Program-made: the position numbers and the translations under genes
Part shown: in pieces, positions 1 through 5,792 of the stretch
Numbering within the stretch: position 1 is the first letter of the stretch
How the letters are laid out: the number at the start of each line of letters is the position of its first letter
Assembly (NCBI GenBank): GCA_041688615.1
Contig: JBDNHU010000662.1
Location: 1 to 8,856, forward strand
Reading direction: 5' to 3'
Source: M30B19 sp041688615
Lineage (GTDB): Bacteria; Planctomycetota; Planctomycetia; Pirellulales; Pirellulaceae
Length of the DNA: 8,856 nucleotides
The notes under the pieces: model-generated
What the model was told of the DNA's origin: nothing
Databases searched by the model: none
Seen by the model: only the letters and a program-made list of their open reading frames with translations

Positions 1-377
1 CGGGACTGAAAATCGTCAAGGGCCTGATAGAACGAGGGCATTTCCATTCAGATCCTTCCCAAAGCAAAAACATGAAGCTGCACCAGATTTTTGTCGATGG
101 CATCCAGAAGGTTGCCGACAAATATCCGGGAAGTCTGAGTGGGCCTCACGGACTCGGTGGCATGGTTGCCTTGACGCCATTCGATGGATCTGCGGAAGTC
201 GCTAAAGATTTGGCCATGCGATTGTACCATGCCGGACTAATGTCTTTCATTGCCGGTGGTTCGCCATACCGAGTGCGATTCTTGATGCCACTGGGTGCGA
301 CCCAAACCAAGCACATTGATCTAGCTTGCGAAATTCTGGACAAAGTCGTGGGCGAAATGGTGGCAAGTCGAGTCTAA
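1..377 (+). CDS. Class III PLP-dependent aminotransferase, C-terminal fragment (AstC/acetylornithine-aminotransferase-like)
   Basis: This is the last 124 codons of a gene that enters from the left edge, read in the frame starting at base 3 and ending at TAA 375-377. The fragment matches the small C-terminal domain of fold-type I, class III aminotransferases: a helix with GLKIVKGLIERG, a GPHGLGGM turn, a TPFDGS segment and the closing strand YRVRFLMPLG. Its Arg, about residue 92 of the fragment, is at the place where this family binds the substrate carboxylate. The PLP lysine and cofactor site lie upstream, outside the window, so substrate specificity cannot be read. The nearby astA and astD suggest it transaminates N2-succinylornithine (AstC role), but acetylornithine, 4-aminobutyrate or lysine aminotransferases look alike in this region. 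An intrinsic terminator overlaps the stop codon, so it seems to end its own transcript before astA. Family is secure; role is inference. Confidence 0.85.
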   Translation, partial: GLKIVKGLIERGHFHSDPSQSKNMKLHQIFVDGIQKVADKYPGSLSGPHGLGGMVALTPFDGSAEVAKDLAMRLYHAGLMSFIAGGSPYRVRFLMPLGATQTKHIDLACEILDKVVGEMVASRV

Positions 378-394
378 AGCCCCGCGGGCTTTTT
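376..394 (+). terminator. Intrinsic terminator after the aminotransferase
   Basis: AAAGCCC (376-382) pairs perfectly with GGGCTTT (386-392) around a CGC loop, giving a 7-bp stem. The right arm runs into five consecutive T (390-394). The left arm overlaps the TAA stop codon (375-377). This is a textbook Rho-independent terminator shape and suggests that astA, 223 bp downstream, has its own promoter. Confidence 0.8.
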
Positions 395-521
395 GATCGC
401 GTTGAAAACCATTCAAATGGGTCTCAGGGTGCTTGGCACAGATGGCGATCAAAACCGCGACCGACGGTTATGCGAATGGACTACCGTGGCATGAGAAGTC
501 GCTTTTTAGGGCCAAACCTTG

Positions 522-537
522 TGGCAGGAGTCGGGCG
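522..537 (+). promoter_or_regulatory. Weak candidate sigma-54 (-24/-12) promoter upstream of astA
   Basis: TGGCAGGAGTCGGGCG keeps the defining GG-N10-GC spacing, with GG at 523-524 and GC at 535-536, but its -12 half is GGGC rather than TTGC and its -24 half ends in G rather than C. It lies 80 bp upstream of the astA start codon, which would leave a leader of about 70 nt. A second partial match, TGGCAC at 434-439, lacks the GC of the -12 box. I saw no good sigma-70 pair in 378-616. The call is supported mainly by the sigma-54 activator gene downstream of astD. Confidence 0.22.
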
Positions 538-616
538 ACTAACTTTGCGGCTGCCTTGAAAACGTAATCGACTGTAATTCCCTTGTTCATCCGTCCACTT
601 CGACAGGTCCAATGCC

Positions 617-1633
617 ATGTTAGTTGTTCGCCCTGCCGCAATATCTGACTTAGATCAGTTGTACCAGTTGATTCTGCGTTCCGAAGAGGGCCTGACTTCG
701 CTGAAGATCACTCGGGAACAATTGCAAGATCGGCTTGAGACGTCGGTCTTTGCGTTTGGCCGTACCTCGCAAAAACTAAGCGGACTGCCCTACGTCTTTG
801 TGATGGAAGATCTTACTTCGGGCCAAGTGGTAGGCACCAGTTCGGTTTATTCGAAAGTAGGGGGTTATGAACCGTTTTACGCCTATCGAATTGAAAAATC
901 GATTCATGAATCTAGTGAACTCAACGTCTATCGCGAAATCGATACGCTACATTTGAATAAGGAACATGACGGTCCGACCGAAATTGGCAGCTTGTTTTTG
1001 TCTCCCGAGTATTGGGGCAAGGGCAACGGTAAACTCTTGTCTCTTTCGCGATTTATGTACATGGCGGAATTCCCGGATCGATTTGATGTAAATACCATTG
1101 CAGAAATGCGAGGTGTGATTGATACCGAAGGACGCTCGCCCCTGTGGGATGCCTTAGGTAGCCATTTTTTTCAAATTGATTTTCCCAGGGCAGTGATGCA
1201 AATGTCGGTATCAAAGACATTTATTGCGGACCTGATGCCCCAACATCCAATTTACTTGCCATTGCTTCCCGAAGAAGCCAGAAATGTAGTGGGTCAGGTT
1301 CACCGGAATACCGAACCGGCGTTGGCGATGTTGAAGAAGCAAGGTTTTCGACACCAAGGGCTTGTTGACATTTTCGACGGCGGCCCAGTCGTTCACGCCA
1401 AGACAAAAGAGATCGCCACGGTCGCATTAAGCAATGGTTTTTTGGTGGGTGATGTCAAGGATTTTGACACCGTCGATAAACCATTACAATTAATTGCCAA
1501 GAGTGGCCTGGATTTCAAGGTGGTTGTCTCCACCATCCAAGTCAATGCGAAGTCGGTAACGATTCACCCAGCAATTGCCCAGACCTTGAACGTAGGACCA
1601 GGCGATCGATTGCGTATCGCGCCGTTGGGTTGA
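617..1633 (+). CDS. astA: Arginine N-succinyltransferase
   Basis: AstA catalyses the first step of the arginine succinyltransferase pathway: succinyl-CoA + L-arginine to N2-succinylarginine + CoA, in the cytoplasm. At 338 residues it is close to the E. coli enzyme (about 344). Family signatures run the whole length: N-terminal VVRPAAISDLDQL, GLTSL near 25-29, YVFVMED at 59-65, ELNVY at 101-105, GSLFLSP with GNGKLLSLSRFM at 124-147, AEMRGVID at 162-169, FIADLMPQHPIY at 202-213, GQVH with His229, and DIFDGGP at 251-257. His229 matches the catalytic His position of the family. The start codon is preceded by AGG at 605-607 with a 9-nt gap. ATG 612-614 is out of frame and was rejected. The gene is separated from the aminotransferase by a terminator and followed after 198 bp by astD. 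Regulation may be sigma-54-linked (weak candidate promoter at 522). Nothing is missing or broken. Confidence 0.97.
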   Translation: MLVVRPAAISDLDQLYQLILRSEEGLTSLKITREQLQDRLETSVFAFGRTSQKLSGLPYVFVMEDLTSGQVVGTSSVYSKVGGYEPFYAYRIEKSIHESSELNVYREIDTLHLNKEHDGPTEIGSLFLSPEYWGKGNGKLLSLSRFMYMAEFPDRFDVNTIAEMRGVIDTEGRSPLWDALGSHFFQIDFPRAVMQMSVSKTFIADLMPQHPIYLPLLPEEARNVVGQVHRNTEPALAMLKKQGFRHQGLVDIFDGGPVVHAKTKEIATVALSNGFLVGDVKDFDTVDKPLQLIAKSGLDFKVVVSTIQVNAKSVTIHPAIAQTLNVGPGDRLRIAPLG

Positions 1634-1735
1634 TAGACGCTAGGCTACCTAATGCTGATTCGCAACACAGGATTGATCTGTAGACGAGCCAATTTGCTAG
1701 GCAGACGCGAGTCGAACAAGCGTCGTTGAGCGATC

Positions 1736-1765
1736 TTGGCAGAAGCACAAAATTACCGTTATCAT
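1736..1765 (+). promoter_or_regulatory. Candidate sigma-70-type promoter upstream of astD
   Basis: TTGGCA (1736-1741) and TATCAT (1760-1765) each match five of six bases of the -35 and -10 consensus, with an 18-bp spacer. Transcription would begin near 1772, about 60 nt before the astD start codon. This would let astD and the downstream activator gene be made independently of astA. Such matches occur by chance, so the call is tentative. Confidence 0.35.
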
Positions 1766-1831
1766 GCGTCTTAGAACTGGCGCTGACTTCGGAATACCCT
1801 GATCGAAATCTTCAAACCACGAGCAATTTGC

Positions 1832-3373
1832 ATGTCTGCTTCACCGTTTAGCGTCCCAGCACAAAATGCGAACAGGTTAGTTCTGGGGCAATGTTGGATC
1901 GATGGCCAATGGGTTGACGGGGAAGGTTTCGACCCTGCCGATGCCGAGTCCAATCAACTGGTTTCAACATCGCCATGTGAACGATTTAAGATATGGGCGG
2001 GCACTGTCGCATCCGCCAAACAGGTGGACGCAGCGGTTGTGTGTGCCCAAGTCGCGTGGAAATCTTGGCAGCGGACCGATTTGGAACAGCGAATCGCGGT
2101 CGTTATCAAGTATCAGGAAATCGTCAAGCAAACGGCGGACGAACTGGCATTGTTAATTTCGCGTGAGACAGGCAAACCCCTTTGGGAATCCAAAACCGAG
2201 GCGGCGGCAGTGGCGGGTAAGGTCGATCTGTCGATTTCGGCTTTGCGAACGCGACGTGACACCTTGGTTGAACCTTCGGGCAACGATCGAATTGTCACTC
2301 GATATAAATCGCACGGCGTTTTGGCAGTCCTAGGCCCTTTCAATTTTCCGGCTCACTTGCCAAATGGTCACATCATCCCGGCAATTTTGGCCGGCAATTC
2401 GGTTGTCTTTAAGCCCAGTGAAGTGACTCCGGCGGTAGGCCAATGGATGGTTGCCGCGTGGGAACTTGCCGGCTTGCCGCCTGGCGTTTTAAACTTGGTC
2501 CAGGGGGGGCGACCGACCGGGGCTGCGTTGGTCAGCCATCCAAAAATTGATGGCCTGTTGTTTACTGGCAGCAGCAACGCAGGAAAACACTTTCACGAAT
2601 TAATGGCGGGCCAACCACAGAAAATTCTGGCCTTGGAAATGGGCGGAAACAATCCGCTGGTGGTTACCCAAGTCGACGACATCGATGCGGCCGTTTACCA
2701 AATCATTCTTTCGGCCTATCTAACGTCCGGTCAACGCTGCACCTGTGCGCGGCGTTTGATCCTGGTTGAAAACAACCAGACTCAAACTCTTGTGCAAACT
2801 TTGCTTCAACGCTTGGGCGGCATTCGTGTTGGGCTGTTTGATCAGGATCCAGAACCCTTCATGGGTGGTGTGGTCTCGGCCGAATCAGGCAGACAAATCC
2901 TGGGTGCTTGGAATGGAATGAAACAGCGAGGCGGGGTACCGTTATTAGAAATGGAAACCAAAGCTGGATTCGCTTCGCTGTTGACGCCAGGCTTGATCGA
3001 TATGACTGACGTGAGTGAAAAAGAAGACAAAGAGTGGTTCGGGCCGCTGTTGCAAATCTACCGTGTCCAATCACTTCAGGCAGCAATTGACGAAGCCAAT
3101 GACACAAAATATGGCCTAAGCGCGGGTCTGCTTAGTCAGTCTGCAGACGATTGGAATGAATTTGTCGGGCAGATTCGGGCAGGTGTGGTCAACCTAAACC
3201 GCCAAACCACCGGGGCCAGTGGCAAGTTACCCTTTGGAGGTTGCGGGTTTAGTGGAAATCATCGCCCCAGCGGCTACTTCGCGGCGGATTATTGCTCGTT
3301 CCCGATCGCATCGATGGAAACTGACTTGCTGACGCTTCCCGAACAAAAAATGGTCGGAATTCGCTGGGACTAG
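1832..3373 (+). CDS. astD: N-succinylglutamate 5-semialdehyde dehydrogenase
   Basis: AstD is an NAD-dependent aldehyde dehydrogenase that oxidises N-succinylglutamate semialdehyde to N-succinylglutamate (fourth step of the AST pathway). The aldehyde dehydrogenase fold is complete at 513 residues; the family is about 490. Visible landmarks: RETGKPLWES near 111-120; GPFNFPAHLPNGH at 168-180, with Asn171 as the oxyanion-hole residue; FKPSE at 193-197; FTGSSNAG at 244-251 (NAD binding); LEMGGNNP with general base Glu269; SGQRCTCARR with nucleophile Cys303; EWFGPLLQ at 401-408; and LPFGGCGFSGNHRPS at 466-480. The FNFPAHLPNGH and GNHRPS segments are typical of the AstD subfamily rather than of generic aldehyde dehydrogenases. 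No clear Shine-Dalgarno precedes the ATG. The first 20 residues are extra compared with E. coli AstD, so a later start cannot be excluded. The sigma-54 activator follows after 33 bp, suggesting co-transcription. Confidence 0.95.
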   Translation: MSASPFSVPAQNANRLVLGQCWIDGQWVDGEGFDPADAESNQLVSTSPCERFKIWAGTVASAKQVDAAVVCAQVAWKSWQRTDLEQRIAVVIKYQEIVKQTADELALLISRETGKPLWESKTEAAAVAGKVDLSISALRTRRDTLVEPSGNDRIVTRYKSHGVLAVLGPFNFPAHLPNGHIIPAILAGNSVVFKPSEVTPAVGQWMVAAWELAGLPPGVLNLVQGGRPTGAALVSHPKIDGLLFTGSSNAGKHFHELMAGQPQKILALEMGGNNPLVVTQVDDIDAAVYQIILSAYLTSGQRCTCARRLILVENNQTQTLVQTLLQRLGGIRVGLFDQDPEPFMGGVVSAESGRQILGAWNGMKQRGGVPLLEMETKAGFASLLTPGLIDMTDVSEKEDKEWFGPLLQIYRVQSLQAAIDEANDTKYGLSAGLLSQSADDWNEFVGQIRAGVVNLNRQTTGASGKLPFGGCGFSGNHRPSGYFAADYCSFPIASMETDLLTLPEQKMVGIRWD

Positions 3374-3406
3374 CCTACCACAGCCAGGGGTATAAACTGT
3401 CAGGTT

Positions 3407-4528
3407 ATGAATTGGATTCTTACCGACCAACTGCAAACCGAAAACAACCAGGCCCTAATCCCTGGGTTGATAGGCGTTAGCGCGGCGATGCAGGTTGTCT
3501 ATCGAATGACTCGCAAGGCCGCAGCAAGCCAAGCGTCGATTCTCTTGATCGGCGAAACAGGGACCGGGAAGGAATTGATCGCTAGGGCATTGCACCGAAT
3601 GAGTTCCCGAGCCAGCGGCCCGATGGTCAAGGTCAACTGCGGCGCACTGAGTGAAAATCTGCTGGAGAGTGAACTATTTGGGCACGTCCGCGGTTCGTTC
3701 ACTGGGGCCGTCGCCAATCGAACCGGTCGATTCGAAGCCGCACACACGGGCTCGATTTTCTTGGACGAAATCAATTCGACCGGTTTGTCGCTGCAGGTGA
3801 AATTGCTTCGCGTGCTCCAGGAACGTGAATTCGAACGCGTGGGTGACACCCAAACCGTGCAAGTTGATGTCCGAGTGATCGCGGCCAGTAACCGAGATCT
3901 ATGGACCTTGGTCAAGAAAGGGGACTTTCGCGAGGATCTATATTGGCGACTGAACGTAATTCCGATAATGATCCCTCCGTTGCGTTACCGACCAGAAGAC
4001 GTCCGCCAATTGATCGGTTTCTTTTCGGATTATTATAGCCGCGCCAATCAAGTAACCATCAATCGGATTTCCGAACCGGCATTGGTCGCGTTAGAAAACT
4101 ATGATTGGCCGGGGAACGTTCGTGAATTACAAAATTATATCGAACGAGCGATCGTGATGTCGGAAGATGATACGATGGATGTCCATCACTTTCCCAATCA
4201 CATCTTTGATGCCGACGCGGCCTTGGAAATGGCAGCACCTGTGTTGCAACCGGCCACTCTAAGTTTACCTGACATTTCGTTAGACGATTTGCTGCAACAT
4301 GTTGTTCAACGCGGTTTGACGATCGCAGAACCAGCCGATGAGGAGTTACACTCACAAGTGGTTGACCAATTTGAAAAAGAATTGCTGGACCAAGTTTTGA
4401 AACGGTGCCAAGGGGTTCAAACCAAAGCAGCTTCGATGTTGGGTATCAATCGAAACACGCTTTATAAGAAGATTAAACAATTTGGCTTGGACCAACCTGA
4501 TGGCAACAATTCTGAACCCACAAGCTAA
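3407..4528 (+). CDS. Sigma-54-dependent transcriptional activator without sensory domain (PspF-like architecture)
   Basis: This is a bacterial enhancer-binding protein of 373 residues that uses ATP to remodel sigma-54 RNA polymerase at -24/-12 promoters. The AAA+ domain begins almost at once (LIGVSAAMQ at 21-29): Walker A GETGTGKE at 49-56, sigma-54-contact loop GSFTGA at 96-101, Walker B GSIFLDE at 115-121, sensor-1 ASNRD at 160-164, the arginine-finger segment FREDLYWRLNV at 174-184, and WPGNVREL at 234-241. After an acidic linker (about 260-315), a Fis-type helix-turn-helix fills 338-360 (TKAASMLGINRNTLYKKI). Only about 20 residues precede the AAA+ core, so there is no receiver, GAF or PAS domain. 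Activity must be constitutive or set by a partner protein or expression level. The contact loop has Ser in place of the usual Ala, a mild change. Its position 33 bp after astD suggests control of arginine catabolism (inference). No good ribosome site is visible; AGG at 3402-3404 is too close. Confidence 0.95.
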   Translation: MNWILTDQLQTENNQALIPGLIGVSAAMQVVYRMTRKAAASQASILLIGETGTGKELIARALHRMSSRASGPMVKVNCGALSENLLESELFGHVRGSFTGAVANRTGRFEAAHTGSIFLDEINSTGLSLQVKLLRVLQEREFERVGDTQTVQVDVRVIAASNRDLWTLVKKGDFREDLYWRLNVIPIMIPPLRYRPEDVRQLIGFFSDYYSRANQVTINRISEPALVALENYDWPGNVRELQNYIERAIVMSEDDTMDVHHFPNHIFDADAALEMAAPVLQPATLSLPDISLDDLLQHVVQRGLTIAEPADEELHSQVVDQFEKELLDQVLKRCQGVQTKAASMLGINRNTLYKKIKQFGLDQPDGNNSEPTS

Positions 4529-4591
4529 CCTTTGTTGAAGACAAGTCACGAATGACCCTGACCCAACCACTCGCCAAAAAACACACCTTAC

Positions 4592-4624
4592 AAGTACGCT
4601 CAAACTGCACATGTCGTACTTTTT
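4592..4624 (+). terminator. Candidate intrinsic terminator after the activator gene
   Basis: AAGTACG (4592-4598) and CGTACTT (4615-4621) form a perfect 7-bp stem around a 16-nt loop, followed by T through 4624 (five T in a row, 4620-4624). It sits 63 bp after the activator stop codon. The stem is only moderately GC-rich and the loop is large, so termination efficiency is uncertain. Its place between two functional blocks supports the call. Confidence 0.45.
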
Positions 4625-4639
4625 GACCCAGCCGGGGAT

Positions 4640-4700
4640 GACAACAGGTCACCCACCTGACAACACAGTCAAACTTTAGTCAACCGTCGGTTGGCAACCG
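4640..4700 (+). promoter_or_regulatory. Inverted-repeat cluster upstream of the hemX-like/hemA pair
   Basis: CAGGT (4645-4649) and ACCTG (4655-4659) form a perfect dyad with a 5-nt centre, and the heptamer GACAACA occurs at both 4640-4646 and 4659-4665 around it. Next, CAACC/GGTTG (4681-4685/4689-4693) and CGGTT/AACCG (4688-4692/4696-4700) are two hairpins that share bases and cannot form together. The cluster lies 25-85 bp before the TTG start. It could be an operator region or a short leader structure. I recognise no named regulator site, and no good promoter hexamers are visible. Confidence 0.3.
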
Positions 4701-4711
4701 AAACTACGAAC

Positions 4712-4715
4712 AGGA
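4712..4715 (+). promoter_or_regulatory. Ribosome binding site supporting the TTG start at 4725
   Basis: AGGA lies 9 nt before TTG 4725. The only nearby ATG, at 4749, has no such site at a suitable distance and would cut into the first membrane helix. This favours the TTG start. Confidence 0.5.
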
Positions 4716-4724
4716 ACGTTAGCC

Positions 4725-5792
4725 TTGGGACCGACATTTGCGATTTTGATGCTTTGTTTCTTCGGTGTCGCCTGGGTTTTGGGTTGGTGGCGAATGCAAA
4801 ACGGTGCGCCAACACTGAATGATAGCGAAACCAGTGTTGGGAACTTATTCGGCAGCGGCCGACTTGCGGTTGGGATCAGTATCTGTGTCTTGATGGGCTT
4901 GATCTGCCAGTCGATCTTCATGATCACAGAAATCCAGAACACGTTGGCCCAGTTCAAAGTCCCTTCCGGCTGGTTCGTCTGGGGCGTGCTGGGTTCATGG
5001 GCATTGGTGGCTGCGTTGGTGCTTCAGCTAAATCATCGCAGAATGCACGTCTTCGGTTTGTTTGTTCTGCCGATCGCGGTCCTGTTATTTGGAGTCGGCT
5101 ATTTTGCCGGAAGCCCCGAACAACCGCAGGCCGGAATCAGTCAACCGTTTTGGCGCTGGATTCACTCGGGCAGCCTACTGATGGGAACAGTCACCGTCGT
5201 TTTCGCATTCACCTCGGGCGCCCTCTATATGATTCAATCAAATCGCTTGAAAAATAAGCGTGGATCGGTAGGGATCAGGCTTCCTAGCTTAGAGAAGTTA
5301 CAGGCGTATGGCGAAAGATGCTTGCTGGCTTCGTCATTAGCACTGGCCCTAGGGTTAGTTTCAGGGATCATTATGAACTTGATGTCCCAGTCGGGAACAC
5401 CGATTATCAATTGGTCTCATCCGGTGGTTTGGACCTCTTCGATTTTGCTTTGTTGGCTGGTCGTGGCCACGCTGTTTAATGTTTTTTATCAACCGGCCAG
5501 GTATGGTCGCAAAGTCGCCTACCTAACGATTGCCAGTGGTTTATTTTTGGCGTTAGAACTGGCAATCGTCTTAATTTCGGGGCATGGTGCCGCAAACTCC
5601 AACCCAAAAGAAGCGTTGAATCTAGTATTACCCCTCGACTGCGAACAGGTCTGGTACGAAGCTGCATTACAAGTACCAACTCCGTACACTAGTCGCTTAG
5701 AAAACGGTCGACAACCCACGCCAGCCAGCCAGCCTAACTTAGTTTGTGATGGCACAACGATCAACGTGATTGCCGGGAAGGTGATCGGCTGA
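4725..5792 (+). CDS. HemX/CcsA-like cytochrome c assembly family membrane protein
   Basis: This is a 355-residue inner-membrane protein with eight predicted helices: about 4-21, 47-68, 82-102, 108-127, 145-170, 200-219, 231-254 and 264-286. Positive charges (WWRM, NHRRMH, NRLKNKRG to GER, ARYGRK) all fall after odd-numbered helices, placing both ends outside. The segment FWRWIHSGSLLMGT, followed by a helix ending in LYMIQSNRLKNKR, matches the conserved His helix of the HemX/CcsA/ResC family. His147 and His287 (SGHGAANS) would sit at the outer face, like the two external heme-ligand histidines of CcsA. The full tryptophan-rich WGxxWxWDPKE signature is missing; only NWSHPVVWTS (229-238) stands in its place, as expected for HemX-like rather than true CcsA proteins. 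A 65-residue external tail carries Cys306 and Cys341. The stop codon overlaps the hemA start by one base, implying translational coupling and a link to heme supply. The TTG start is backed by AGGA. Confidence 0.8.
   Translation: MGPTFAILMLCFFGVAWVLGWWRMQNGAPTLNDSETSVGNLFGSGRLAVGISICVLMGLICQSIFMITEIQNTLAQFKVPSGWFVWGVLGSWALVAALVLQLNHRRMHVFGLFVLPIAVLLFGVGYFAGSPEQPQAGISQPFWRWIHSGSLLMGTVTVVFAFTSGALYMIQSNRLKNKRGSVGIRLPSLEKLQAYGERCLLASSLALALGLVSGIIMNLMSQSGTPIINWSHPVVWTSSILLCWLVVATLFNVFYQPARYGRKVAYLTIASGLFLALELAIVLISGHGAANSNPKEALNLVLPLDCEQVWYEAALQVPTPYTSRLENGRQPTPASQPNLVCDGTTINVIAGKVIG

Noticed and set aside
326..559. 77-codon + strand frame between the aminotransferase and astA
   Set aside because: It starts inside the aminotransferase gene, crosses its terminator hairpin and has no protein-like motif.
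3385..3404. AGGGG or AGG as ribosome site of the activator gene
   Set aside because: The first is about 16 nt and the second only 2 nt from the ATG, both outside a working distance.
3499..3915. 138-codon minus-strand open frame
   Set aside because: It lies wholly antisense to the AAA+ core of the activator, whose Walker and arginine-finger motifs are intact. The antisense product is rich in Ser, Arg and Thr and has no recognisable motif.
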